DNA from: Rhynchopus euleeides
Lineage: Eukaryota; Euglenozoa; Diplonemea; Diplonemida; Diplonemidae
DNA length: 64,000 bases
Assembly: GCA_963210315.1 (NCBI GenBank)
Contig: OY723268.1
Coordinates: 1,860,001 to 1,924,000, forward strand
Direction: 5' to 3'
A program made the position numbers and the translations under genes. Within the stretch, counting starts at the first letter, position 1, and each line of letters starts with the position of its first letter. This document shows, one piece after another, positions 43,386 to 55,299 of the stretch. Below the pieces are notes generated by a model. The model did no database searches, was not told the origin of the DNA, and saw only the letters and a list, made by a program, of their open reading frames with translations.

Positions 43386-46300
43386 CCCCCCCCCCCCCCA
43401 TTCCCCATCCCCCCGACATCCTTCTCGGCTAGTCTTATCGTTCCACTTCCACAACTCGAAATAAACGGGAGGGTGTCCTGAATCTTTCAGCGGAATATCC
43501 CGGAATTACAACCGAACCAATCCTGACATGTGCGTGTTTGCAGCAGGGGGGTGCCCCCAAGAGGGGTCTGCTGGGGGGGCATCGCTGCAACAAAGTATTT
43601 CCGTGTGTGCGTGTGTGTTGTGGGGTGCATGTCTTATCTGGAGAGCTCCAGCTTTCAACTTTCACGTGTCCGGCGGGTGTTGAGGCGCTGCCCCAAAGTG
43701 GGTCACTTCATTGGGGCAGTCGAATGTATGATTTGTGGTGCAACCCCGAGCATTCTCTCCTTTGCCCCTGGCTTGGATGATGAAGCGACTTCAGGAGGGA
43801 GGGGTGTTGGAACGTCCCAGAGTCGCCCCAGAGGCAGCCCAGTTCTGCGGCTGGCTGATTTCTTGTGTGTCCTTGAGCCCAGTCCGCGAGCTTCACTCTG
43901 CAGAAGACGGGGTCATGTGCTCCGGGTGGGTAAGCAAGTGGTGTCGGGGTCGTGTCGTATTGCTGAGAACGAAAAAAACGGAAAATCCCCCCCCCCCCAT
44001 TTTCCAGGGGATCTTCGCTGCACTGGTGTGTGTGCCGAAAAAAATTGACGTGTCCTGTCTCTATTTTGGAGCATTTCCTTCTATTTCATAGGAGAACAAA
44101 GCGCGGAATACTTGTCGAAAAACCTAGCGCAGCGCAGCGACAGCCTCATTCCTCTCAATTATTTTTGTGGTGCAACCGCTCGGACCCATGCCGACACATT
44201 GGCCGCTAGCGGGGTTGTTTCTCGAATGGTAACCTGTGTCTGCGCTGCTTCGTGTTTGTGGCTCTTGATTCCCTCACCCATGAGATGAGACTGACGCATG
44301 GTGCGGGCTATCGCACTAAGAGGTGGGTGTGCTGCGGTGCGTTCTACACTGCTGCAACAGATGCCGCCGTTGGTGTCTTCCGTCGGTCTGGCGGCTCCTT
44401 TCCCTCTATGTTTACACCTTCCAGGGTTCCACGACTTGCGTGCGGGGGGGAGGGGATTGTGTGGGAGGCGGCAGACGTCAAAAAATAGGTGGGGACGCAG
44501 GGATGTGCAACAAGCGCGCAACAGCAAATCGGGCACTTTATGACACCCCCCCCCCCCCTCCCCCCCGCCCCCTCCGCCCCCACAGCAGTGTCTTAGTAGT
44601 ACCTTACTCCACTTCGGCTCGTCATGGGTTTGGCAGAATCTGCAGAATGCTGCCACTTCCAAGCCGAGTCTCATATTTCATTAATTCGGCCTCCACCCCC
44701 TCCCCCCTCCACCCCCTCCCCCCTCCACCCCGACCTACGCACATGCCGGTAACACACCCTCACAGGATTAGCGACAGACCGATTGCCGCACTCCTGGAGG
44801 TGACTCGCTGCAGTATCCACTGCAGTGTGTCTCCCAGGTTCAGGACGATTGCAAAGACCTCTCGAGTTCACGTCGAGCCCGTTTCGTGACAGCAGTGAGC
44901 CAGGCTTGCCGAGGCGCCGAGCCGAAGCCGTGCATCACAGTGCCTCCAGCTTTGCCGAGAGGGGTGGAGGTGGTGGTGGCTGAGATGGTTTGATTCGGAA
45001 CACTGGTGATAGCCACACCACGCAATCACGGGTTGCCGGCTGCTCTCTTCCCAAGGCACCGGCCCTGCCTGACTGCCCTCATGCGTTTGGAGGGGAGAGG
45101 GGGGTAACGTAGGGGCGTGTGTCTACTGCCCCCCCCCCCCCTCCACTCTGCGTTGCTCTTTTTTGTTGTGCTCTGTGGGGGGGGGGGGGCAATCCCAACC
45201 TTGCCTGAACCCCCTCCCCACCCCCCACCGATTTTTCCTGTTTCTCGGGCAGTTTACAAAGGCCCAGGCCCTGGCAGGGGGGTTTTTCCCCAGTTTTCCC
45301 CCTCGCTGGTTGTGGGGTGCATACGATGGAACGCCTGCACTGCCATTTTTATTGGTGGACCCTAGTAGGCCCTCGTAGGAGTCCTGCCCGCGTTGACAGA
45401 ATGTTGTAGAATGCTCATATCAAGGCAGCAGAGCTCGAAAAACTGCAGCCAGTCCCCCTCCCCCCTGCCCGACTGGATCTCGGGTAAGGCAGCCAGCAAG
45501 AGAGGAGGGTCTTTCGGTGGAAGCGTGACCGCATCAAATAAGGAAGAATGCCTAAAGGAAGCACAGGGTTGCTACAATTTTATAACGAACTGATCGGAGT
45601 GAGATGGGGAAACATCACGAGGATGTGCAACAAAAATAAGGCACGTTTCAACACCGCTGGGTAAAGGGGTACCCTACCGTGTCGCATGTGAGTGTGTTTG
45701 AGTGAGGGGGGTAATATCAAGCAATGATGCTCGGTACACTCCCCCCCCCACTCCTGTGCGGCGACGTGCGCTGATCTGGCCTGAAAAGTCGGGCCAGCGA
45801 TCTGAACCGACTGAACGCCACTCCCAGCGCGGTACGCCGAATGACAGAGATCGGAAGGGGCACGGCATCCATTGAGCCGTGCTTCGTTGTGACGCCACCA
45901 CCACACCCACCCCCTTTCTTGTGCTGAGGGGTCGGGTGCGGTGGGTAGGAGGGTGTGGGGTGGGGGGAACCGAACAACCGTGGGTCCGATGCTAAGGCTA
46001 TTTTTGATGGACCAGAGATCACCCATGAGAACTATTGATGTACTTTTGAACAGCTGCATTGCAGGAGCGATGCTGGGGGGAGAGGGGGTGGGGGGTTCGG
46101 CCAGGGAGGGGGTGATGGTGGGGCGGACCGAGCGCTTTGGTAATAAACGTAATAAACCTGAACGTCGGGGGATGGGGCTGGGGGGTGTGTGTGTTAAGGT
46201 CGGCCCGGGTTCTGTTTCCCTAGAGTGTGGTCAGGCGATTTCCTTGATGATTGACTTTGATCTGGGGGGTTCATTGCCACCCTCGCATCATCTGTTAGCA

Positions 46301-46836
46301 CAGACTGTCTTTTTCTTCACGATACAAGAGGCTGAGCGCCTTGTCGGAGTGAAGAACGATGGTTTTGGCGTCGCTTTGGGTGGCAAACACAATCTACCTT
46401 TTGCCTTGTTGCCATGCCAGTCATCAGGCAGTGAGATTGGCTCACCCGGGTTTGACGCACGCACAAAGCTTGTGGGTGTGAGGGACACAAACAACGCCTC
46501 ATTTTCTTTTCCCGTATCCTGCTATCCCGGCTGGTGCTTTGCTGCCGATCCCGCAGGGAGGCAACTCTAGTGACTGTGATTGTGTGCCGCGCTGTTTTCC
46601 GGGCGGGCGGTAGATCTTGGCGTGCGTCACAGCATTCGATTCTCAGGCGATTCGGCGGAAATGCAGAGTTGGGAGGGCAGGCGGTAGGTTTGCTTGTGTT
46701 CCAACACGCATATCAGCAACCAGGCACGGTGCGGTGTGTCCCAGTCTTGGAGAACTAATAATAATATCATCACTCAAAAGATGAACCGCGAATGAGAAGT
46801 GTTGGGTCGATGTGTATGGTCTGGTTTTTCTTCTCG
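43386..46836. other. Spacer without recognisable gene
   Basis: Includes CCACCCCCTCCCCCCT tandem units (about 44692-44730) and several homopolymers. The longest frames (about 43530-44048, 45941-46570) lack domain-like sequence and are not annotated. Confidence 0.4.
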
Positions 46837-47215
46837 GGTAAGCTTCATATTTCGACGTTGTTTTTTATTTTATTCACGTCGCTTGCTTGTCGCAGCGAAA
46901 AGAGTCGGTGGGAGTATACAGCGCGCGCAGTGTGTCGTGAGACAACAACAGAAGAACATCACCAACTTAAAACCCCCCTTCCGCAGGGGCCCCACACCAC
47001 CCTGCTCCTCGTGCGCACAAGCAAAACCATCTCTTGCGGCGGACCCTTCTGGGATACGGCATGATTTCATGGGAAACTTCTTGTCACCTCATGCGATGAA
47101 AGGAGAAATAGAATACAAAGGCATCTGCAGCAGGCAGCGTAGTCCATGCTGTAGGAAGAGCCACATCTCACCTCCGCACAAGTCGAGGTGCGTGTGTCGC
47201 TACAACCTCTCTGCA
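46837..47215 (+). repeat. Dispersed repeats A then B
   Basis: A (46837-47035) matches 3545-3720 and 48342-48525. B (47085-47215) matches 3365-3510. The order is A-B here and B-A at 3.4 kb, so the units are permuted or parts of a longer tandem array. Confidence 0.6.
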
Positions 47216-48341
47216 GAATATGCCAACATAACGTGCGCTGTACTGTGGATGTGTTTGATGTCGAGCAAAAAAGATACAGACATGTCATGCCAGGAAGGTT
47301 CCGGTTGCACAAACAAAACAAAAGAAACCCGGCAATCCTTTTTTGCCTCATTTTACGTGACATCCGAAGTAGCGAAGGATATCACACCGACGACCGAATC
47401 TTTGATTAACGCCACCATGTCACTCCACAGGGTCTCAGCACATCCTTGGTACGCCAAGCGCACGCCCAACGCAATGAACATCGCTTCGGATGCTGTTCTT
47501 TACAGCTGCTGTGCTCGGCTCGGGCGATGCCGACTTGTCCCACAAGGAATACAATTTCTAAAGCAACGCTGAGGCCCCTGAAAAAAAGCTCAACACCCCG
47601 CGTCGATATGTCCCAAGGCAAAAACCCACACCCGCCCCTTCTCCGCGATTGTCGCACAAGAGAAGTCTCCCGAGACTTTTCGCTTTACCCCTGACTGCAC
47701 TGAGCTCTGCGAGGGGGTGGGGGGTGGGGGGGGCAACCAGGTCGTGGCTTCATGGACCTGCTGGCCCATTTGCAAGTGCTGTATTTTTTATCCAAGCGAG
47801 CTTGTTTGTTTGGATGATATTGCGAAGAAGCGGTTGGGGTCGCGCGATGCAGTAATGCAGTGCATAAATCATCCTTCTTCGGTTCTGGTAAATCATCATC
47901 TGCACTGCGTGGGAATGGGAAGGGGTGTGGGGGGTGGGGCGCCAAGGAATAAGACTCGCGTGGGAGGACGAAAGGTGCATTGGCACATGCTAAAACGGCG
48001 ACGGTCCAACCTGCGTGGCCTGTCGATCTCACACACCCACACACAGGGGGGGCTAGGACCCGGCTGCAGGGTTAACCCGCCTGAATAAGTGAGCAACACC
48101 CACACCAACACAAAGCAGCAGCGGATTCATCATGTCGAATCTTTTTGCCGAGCCCCCACCCCCCTCCATTTCCCTCCCGTCCCTCATCACCCCACGATTC
48201 TTTCCTTCTTCGCTGCGCATCACGCGCCACCTCGCCCGGGCTATCACCAGGGGAGGAAAAACTCAGCGATCGGCCCGAACGAATGCAGGAATGAATGAAA
48301 TATTAAAGTAAAGTGGAAGGGTAAGGCTATGGAGGGGTGGC
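47216..48341. other. Spacer without recognisable gene
   Basis: No TIR, RNA gene or domain-bearing frame is seen. The long frame covering 46799-47572 overlaps the dispersed repeats and is probably not a gene. Confidence 0.4.
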
Positions 48342-48525
48342 GGTTTTTTCGCCAAGCAAGCTTGCTTTTTGTCACAGCGAAAGAGTCAAGTGATATCACC
48401 GCGCGCGCAGTGTGTTTTGAGAGGGCAACTGCAAAAACATTTCTTCACAGCAACGTCCTTCACAGGGCCACATCACACTGCCACCCGTGCGCACAAACAC
48501 CATCCGGACTCTTTTTTGGAAGAGC
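48342..48525 (+). repeat. Dispersed repeat A, copy 3
   Basis: Shares GCCAAGCAAGCTTGCTTTTT, GTCACAGCGAAAGAGTC, CGCGCGCGCAGTGTGT and ACCCGTGCGCACAAA with the other A copies. No B unit is seen next to it. Confidence 0.65.
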
Positions 48526-50890
48526 CCCATCGAGCCTTTCTTGAACGAAAAAGACTCGTGTCGGCGTTCGGTTTCCTGCACCACAGGCAGGCCTGTTCGT
48601 TCAAAACAGCGAGCACAATTACCAAGTTTTCCCTCCTGTTGCCGTTGCATTGAGAGAGGGAAGCCCCTCTCATTGGGCCAGCTTGCTGCACCCCCCTCGA
48701 TCATTCGAGCATTTTGAGACAATTTTCTCCACCGCGCTTCTCAGAGTGAAGGGGCCCGGGCGGGAGACGCCCGGGAACCGAACGGCGTGGACTGTTGGGC
48801 TGCTGCTTCATAGACAAGCCTGCACCCGATCAGACACAGCCCCTTCTGATGGGACGGGGATATTTCCGGGATCCCTCCCCCCCCCCCCCCCTCCCCTCCT
48901 GGTGTCCACCGATGCATTTTTTTGTTGCAACTGGAAAAACCGCGCAGAGGTACAAAGCGGGCAGGGTGGATGTCGGTTACACAAGACAGGCCAAAAAAAA
49001 ATATGGTTCAAACCCCTCCGCTCATAACCCACCCGGGCGTTATCTCGCAATCATGCACTCCCTCTCCACCCCCCACGCCCCCACCAGCATTTGTCTTTGA
49101 ACCTACCGATCACCCCCACCCGCAGCTCTCTTCGTATCTCTCTCTCTTCTTCTTTCAGGTTTGCACCACACACACACACAGTTCTACATCAACAACCCCT
49201 ACCCCACCATCCACCCCCTCTCCTACGGGATGCTTCGTTCAGGGCCATCATACGCATCACACCGTTGGATACACAACACACACAGGCCATACCCGGAGGT
49301 TATCAGTGATCAGTGGAGGTCGGGCACAACCAAATAGCCTGATAGTTCTTTCTTCTACTTCACCCACTCCTCTCCTGTGGCTGGTCTCCTTGAGGGGCAT
49401 CCGCGAAGCGCTCCGACCCTCACGAACCCCAGTTGGATTTGCTTGGTTTGTTTTATCCCCGGGTTGGCGGGGGCGTGTTAGGAGGGTGTCGGTGAACTGT
49501 CTCCCCAACAGATTAGGGGAGCATCACGCTCTCGGCGCAGTTTTAACAGAGGAGCCCTCCACCTCCGAAGCAGAATTGGTAGGGCCGGGTCTCAGAAAGC
49601 GTATAAGTTATCGTGCGTTCGTCTCTCGTGGGCTTTCTGTACGATGCGGGTGCCGCTAATCCAACATAGCAAACGGGTCTCAGTGATTTGTTGTGCAAAA
49701 TTAAAATTTTTACAACAAATCCAGGCAGGGGCGTGCTGCGGTGCTCTCTCTCCACTGCCGCGGCAACAGATCCACGGGTGGGTTGGTGTCGAAACGACTG
49801 TTGCCAAAACGCCCCACCACCACCACCACCACCAGCCCGCCACTGCCACCATTTCGATTCTCCGATGGGAATTAGTAGCGGGGAGAGAAGAGGGTGTGTG
49901 CGTGATAGTCGGGTCGCCTTCACACAGCACCCACCCCACCTGCCCTTCGGGGTGGTTGTTCCCTTAGGTGGGTCGTTGCATCCTTTAAAATTGTTTTACC
50001 ACCCCCACCCACTGCCGTCATCACCACTGCGGGTCCTCTCGCAATCTGTATCCTTCTCCTTATCCTCGCAGCTATATCCCACTCCCTTGTCCCCCCCACC
50101 AAATTATCTCAGCAGTGGGCAGCGGCACAGGAAAGGCTTCGAAGCAAAATCAGCCGTGTTGTGAGTTTTTTTTGAACTAACGAACCGCATGCAAATGGGA
50201 GGTGCTCTCTCTCGCAATATAACGTCAACTGTTAGAACACACCCCGAGATGCATGGACTAACGCAAAAAGAAATAAAATGCCGAATGGGACAGAACGGGG
50301 TCTGTGCAGCAGCCTAGCTCTCGCAGTGCCTGTGGTTGCCGACGCCGAAAACAAATGTAAACCCGAAGGGGGGGGTGCACGGGGGGGGCGGGCGCGCCCG
50401 TTCCTCCGGAGTGCAGAAAGGGCAAGGGGAAGTGATGCCCACTCTGCTTCACACCTCAGTTAATCATCGCATGGGGGTACAGGTTTGGCGCAGAGTGAAG
50501 GGACCTGCAAGAAAGATCTGTCTGTCCCGCAGATGGCAGTCTGGGTAGTATGGACGGAAGCGCCACAAAGCGGGTCCGGCCTGTGGGGCGGTCTCGAGGC
50601 GGCCTGCGGGTATATCGACAGGCACAGGTGTTCCTTCCCTTTGTGGTAGGAGAACATTCGTCGCTTTTTTCATTGTTCGGCGAGTCCAGGAGGAGGCCCC
50701 ATCTCGCCCCACCCTACCCCACCCCACTCACCTGGAGGTCGGCTCTGTACGCATTGGTTCGCATACGTTCGGCGCAACTGTTTTTTCGCAGCAGTTTTTC
50801 CGGAGAGGCCCATGTTTTGTTGTCCCGCCGTGCCACCACCCCCGCCACCACCACGCAGGCTGTGCAGGCAGGCGCGCCCGCCGTGGCGTC
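48526..50890. other. Spacer upstream of the Q-rich gene
   Basis: Low-complexity, C-rich and CA-repeat sequence. No TATA box at a convincing distance and no other gene is recognised. Confidence 0.4.
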
Positions 50891-53734
50891 ATGTCTGACA
50901 TGTCTTACAGCGAGATGTATGAGAGGCGGAGGCGGCGGAAGAATGCGGGCAGCAGCCAGGGCAGCCGGTCATGCGGTGACTCGGAGAGTGTGCGCAGCCG
51001 GGGGTCTGCCTCCACCACCAGGCGGCGCAATGCTGCAGCCGCGGCGACCGCCACGTCGGACCTGCTAGAGTGCAGCAGCGCCACCACTGTGGGCACGGTC
51101 ACCACGGAGAACGAGGACAACACCTTGCCGCTGCCCACTCCTGTGAAGAAGAAACAGCCACAACAACAACAACAACAGCAGCAGCAGCAGCAGCAGGCCC
51201 CCTCACGGCGGGCTGAAAGCCCGTCGCTGGAGGACACGCTGACCAGCCTGCTGTACCACGGCGAGACTGACCACCCCTGTTCTGGTGAGATCGCTGTGTC
51301 GCATGCGCATGCACAGCAACAGAGTGTGCGCATTGGGGAGACCGGTGGCGGCGGGTTCCAGTCGGTTGCATCTGATTCCGCTGCGTCGCACCGGCGGCGG
51401 CAGCAGCAGCAGCACGCCGAAGAACGCGCCGCTGCGATTGATGCGGGATTCGCCGCCTCGTCCATCCGCAGCAGCGGGTTCCGGAGCGTGCGCATCGCTG
51501 CAGAGGAGGAGGTGGCACACTTCGAGTTGTTCGCACCGGCTGCCATGAGTGGGGCGCGGTGCGCCTCGCCGGGCGACGTGCCGGACCACGTCAGCGACCT
51601 GTCGCTCGATGGGGACGAGCACCAGCTGCAGGTGGAGGAGGAGGGCGAGGGGGAGATCGTGGCAGCCGTGCAGCTCCCATCCTCCGCAGCAGGCGGGCGG
51701 CACCAAGCAGCCTCGTCAGCCTCGCTGTCCACATCCGCTGTGCGCCAAAACCAGAGCCACCACAGCCAGCAGCAGCAGCAGCAGCACCTCCAACGGCACC
51801 AATCCCAAGAGGAGTCCTGCCACCACCAGCAGGGCCACACCGCCGCCTCATCAGCCTCCCTTTCCACCTCCGCTGCGCACCCAAACCAGAGCCACCGCAG
51901 CCAGCAGCAGCAGCAGCAACACCAACAGCACCTCCAACGGCACCAATCCCAAGAGGAGTCCTGCCACCAGCAACACCAGCAGGGCCACACCGCCGCCTCA
52001 TCAGCCTCGCTGTCCACCTCTGCTGTGCACCAACACCACAGCCATCACAGCCAGCAGCAACACCAGCAGCACCATTCGCAAGAGGAGTCCTACCGCCACC
52101 GCCAGCAGCAGCAACACCACCAGGTCCTGCGGGAAGCAGCCTCGCCCCTCCGCACCGCATCCCCGACGCGCTCGTCATCCCCCGTGCCCCGCACCCACGA
52201 TGAGATCGAGGAGGACCTCGTGGGGCTGCGTGGGTACATCGAGCAGCACAGCCAGCGCACCGCCGCAGCCGCCACCACCACCACCACCGCCTCCCGGGAA
52301 CGCCACACCCTGCAGCACAGCGCCTCTGCCGCCTCCGACAGTGCTGCCGCCTTCAGCACCTCCCGTGCCGAAGGGGCTGGCGCTGGCGGGGGCATCGGTG
52401 GCGGGCGGCTATCGCCACCCATGCCAGCAGTGGGTGGTGGTGGCGGCGGAGGCAGAGGCGGAGACGAGGTGCCCGCAGCACCCCCCTCCCTCTCCACCGC
52501 CCGCGCCGCGCTGCAGGACGTGCAGGCCCGCCTCGGCAGGGATGTGATGGCGGGGCAGACCCACCGACAGAACCAGCAGCAGCAGCAGCACCTCCAGCAG
52601 AGCCACCTCAGCGCCAGCCACAACCACGCCTCCGCCTCCTCCTCCGTGGGCGCGGCACGCGTCGGGCCCGGCGGGGGCGGTGGTGGTGCCGGTGGCGGCA
52701 GCTTCGCTGCCGTGACATGTTCCTCTGCCGCCGCCGCCGCCGCCACCGCCACCGCCACCACCTCGCGCTTCTGCGGGGAGTGGGGTGGGGCTCCCCTGCA
52801 GCAGCACCACCACTCTTCCCCACCGCACCCCATGCAGCCCCAGGGCAACGTGCTGCCCCCGCAGGCGGCATTCCCGCCGGCGGAGCCGCAGCGCGTGTCG
52901 CCCGCGCCGGGGCGGGCCTCCCCGCCGCGGGACGTCCCGCTGCGGACCGCACCCCGCTGCGATGCCTCGGCGCAGAGGGGGGTGGCGATGTTTGAGGACA
53001 GAGGGGCGCAGCGCAGCAGCAGCAGCAGCAGGGGTTTTGCGTCGGCATCCTGGTCGGAGCGGTGGGGCAGCGCGGCAGGGGGGGTCGGCGGCAGCCCCAG
53101 GGGGGCGTCCCGCGCCGCGGCGTCTGCCGCCACGGCGGGGATGCTCGCGGAGGCGAGGAGCGCGCTGTGCGCCCACCGGCAGCGCAGCCCGAGCCCCTTC
53201 CGCAACACACCCAGGATGGAGATCGCCTCCCACTCCCTCCACGACTATGTCACGGATCGGATCGTCACCTCGATGCAGCAGCCAGCGTCAGGAGGCCTTC
53301 TAACGCACCCCCCACCTGGGCGTACTGCGTATTACCAGGCAGTGGCGCCGCAGGAAGATGCGTGGGAGGGGGTGATGCATCAGCAGCAGCAGCAGAGGCA
53401 GGGTTACCACACCTCCTATTCGTCGGCGGAGGTGTCGTGGCGTGGTGGTGGTGGGAGTGGGAGTGGGAGTGGGTATCTCACAGGGGAGGCGCCGGCGTGT
53501 GTGGTGACGTCTGTTTCTCCGGTGTACGGTGGGGGTGGTGGGGGCGGTGGTGTGTCGGCCCTCTCCCCAGCCAGCGCGCTGAGCAATTCCGATGCGTCGT
53601 TTGTCTCGGCTGCGGCAGGGTCGCCGGGGCTGGTGAGCCAGCAGCAGGAGGTTGCGTCTCAGCAGCAGTATCAGCACCGCATGCAGTCGGGCTCCGTGCA
53701 GCGCTCCTGGGTAGTGGAGATTAGCGAGTCCTAG
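50891..53734 (+). CDS. Low-complexity Q/H/S/A/G-rich protein, 947 aa, function unknown
   Basis: A single exon from ATG 50891 (MSDMSYSEMYERRRRRKNAG) to TAG. A poly-Q tract follows KKK near residue 90. Three imperfect tandem units of 44-50 residues span about 272-401; each reads SSASLSTSA, then a Q/H-rich block (SQQQQQQHLQRHQSQEES), then a link GHTA. The only segment resembling a short helix or coil is IEEDLVGLRGYIEQHSQRT near 437. The rest is disordered, with Gly and Ala runs. No signal peptide, membrane segment or catalytic domain is seen. Such proteins are often nuclear or RNA-granule scaffolds, but that is general knowledge, not evidence here. The tag codon is followed after three bases by a mobile element, so its 3' UTR must come from that element. 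Confidence 0.7.
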   Translation: MSDMSYSEMYERRRRRKNAGSSQGSRSCGDSESVRSRGSASTTRRRNAAAAATATSDLLECSSATTVGTVTTENEDNTLPLPTPVKKKQPQQQQQQQQQQQQAPSRRAESPSLEDTLTSLLYHGETDHPCSGEIAVSHAHAQQQSVRIGETGGGGFQSVASDSAASHRRRQQQQHAEERAAAIDAGFAASSIRSSGFRSVRIAAEEEVAHFELFAPAAMSGARCASPGDVPDHVSDLSLDGDEHQLQVEEEGEGEIVAAVQLPSSAAGGRHQAASSASLSTSAVRQNQSHHSQQQQQQHLQRHQSQEESCHHQQGHTAASSASLSTSAAHPNQSHRSQQQQQQHQQHLQRHQSQEESCHQQHQQGHTAASSASLSTSAVHQHHSHHSQQQHQQHHSQEESYRHRQQQQHHQVLREAASPLRTASPTRSSSPVPRTHDEIEEDLVGLRGYIEQHSQRTAAAATTTTTASRERHTLQHSASAASDSAAAFSTSRAEGAGAGGGIGGGRLSPPMPAVGGGGGGGRGGDEVPAAPPSLSTARAALQDVQARLGRDVMAGQTHRQNQQQQQHLQQSHLSASHNHASASSSVGAARVGPGGGGGGAGGGSFAAVTCSSAAAAAATATATTSRFCGEWGGAPLQQHHHSSPPHPMQPQGNVLPPQAAFPPAEPQRVSPAPGRASPPRDVPLRTAPRCDASAQRGVAMFEDRGAQRSSSSSRGFASASWSERWGSAAGGVGGSPRGASRAAASAATAGMLAEARSALCAHRQRSPSPFRNTPRMEIASHSLHDYVTDRIVTSMQQPASGGLLTHPPPGRTAYYQAVAPQEDAWEGVMHQQQQQRQGYHTSYSSAEVSWRGGGGSGSGSGYLTGEAPACVVTSVSPVYGGGGGGGGVSALSPASALSNSDASFVSAAAGSPGLVSQQQEVASQQQYQHRMQSGSVQRSWVVEISES

Positions 53735-53838
53735 AAGTACACGGTGGGATCTTGTAAATTTTACATGTATAACTACAAGTATATACATGTATTATACATG
53801 TATAATACTTGCATGTCAACTATTATACATGTATAATA

Positions 53839-54183
53839 CCGTATACGTAAATATTTTGGAACGTAAATATTATGGAACGTAAATATTATGGAACGTAAAT
53901 ATTATGGAACGCTGGTGGGTTGGCGTTCCAGATTTTTTTCGTTCCATAATATTTACAGCGCTTTCTGCGACTCGGGGACTTGGACCAGGTGATCGGACGG
54001 CGTACAGAGTCCCTGACGGGACCTACTCGTGCACTTTTCGCGCGATTCCTGACGCAAGCCGTCCTCACCACCGAGTCCCCAACTGGCCCTGTAAATATTA
54101 TGGAACGTAAATATTATGGAACGGACCGGCCAAAAATGGGCCCGTTCCATAATATTTACGTTCCATAATATTTACGTATACGG
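53839..54183 (+). mobile_element. 345-bp MITE, CCGTATACG tips, copy c
   Basis: Nearly identical to copy a (one visible change, CAGCGCTTT for CAGGGCTTT, plus few others). TA on both sides. Nested in the palindromic element. Confidence 0.88.
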
Positions 54184-54244
54184 TACATGTATATGCCTGA
54201 AATATACATGTAAAATACATGTATATCAAGTAAAAATACAAGTA

Positions 54245-54589
54245 CCGTATACGTAAATATTTTGGAACGTAAATATTATGGAACGTAAATATTATGGAAC
54301 GTAAATATTTTGGAACGCTGGTGGGTTGGCGTTCCAGATTTTTTTCGTTCCATAATATTTACAGGGCTTTCTGCGACTCGGGGACTTGGACCAGGTGATC
54401 GGACGGCATACAGAGTCCCTGACGGGACCTACTCGTGCACTTTTCGCGCGATTCCTGACGCAAGCCGTCCTCACCACCGAGTCCCCAACTGGCCCTGTAA
54501 ATATTATGGAACGTAAATATTATGGAACGGACCGGCCAAAAATGGGCCCGTTCCATAATATTTACGTTCCATAATATTTACGTATACGG
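54245..54589 (+). mobile_element. 345-bp MITE, CCGTATACG tips, copy d
   Basis: Same orientation and nearly the same sequence as copy c, TA on both sides. Only about 60 bp of palindromic host separates c from d. Confidence 0.88.
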
Positions 54590-54637
54590 TATAATACTTG
54601 CATGTCAACTATTATACTTGTATTTTTACTTGATATA

Positions 54638-54966
54638 CCGTATACGTAAATATTATGGAACGTAAATATTATGGAACGGGCCCATTTTTGGCCGGTCCGT
54701 TCCATAATATTTACGTTCCAAAATATTTACAGGGCCAGTTGGGGACTCGGTGGTGAGGACGGCTTGCGTCAGGAATCGCGCGAAAAGTGCACGAGTAGGT
54801 CCCGTCAGGGACTCTGCATGCCGTCCGATCACCTGGTCCAAGTCCCCGAGTCGCAGAAAGCCCTGTAAATATTATGGAACGAAAAAAATCTGGAACGCCA
54901 ACCCACCAGCGTTCCAAAATATTTACGTTCCATAATATTTACGTTCCAAAATATTTACGTATACGG
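54638..54966 (-). mobile_element. MITE, CCGTATACG tips, copy e, 329 bp
   Basis: Opposite orientation and 16 bp shorter than the others, which equals one GTAAATATTATGGAAC subterminal unit, so unit loss by slippage or recombination is likely. TA on both sides. Confidence 0.88.
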
Positions 54967-55299
54967 TACATGTATTTTACATGTATATTTCAGGCATTTA
55001 CATGTATTTTACATGTATAATACTTGTCATGCAAGTATTATACATGTAAAATACTTGCATGACAAGTAAAATACATGTATAATACTTGCATGACAAGTAA
55101 AATACTTGCATGCAAGTAAAATACATGTATTTTACTTGCATGCAAGTATTTTACTTGTCATGCAAGTATTTTACATGTATAATACTTGCATGACAAGTAT
55201 TATACATGTAAAATACATGTAAATGCCTGAAATATACATGTAAAATACATGTATATCAAGTAAAAATACATGTATAATAGTTGACATGCAAGTATTATA

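Noticed and set aside
46799-47572. 257-codon frame with many cysteines
   Set aside because: It overlaps dispersed repeats A and B and lacks any family signature; base composition is spacer-like.
50905-53242. Minus-strand frames of up to 372 codons opposite the Q-rich gene
   Set aside because: The poly-C/poly-W/poly-G composition mirrors CAG/GGC repeats on the plus strand; no domain is seen.
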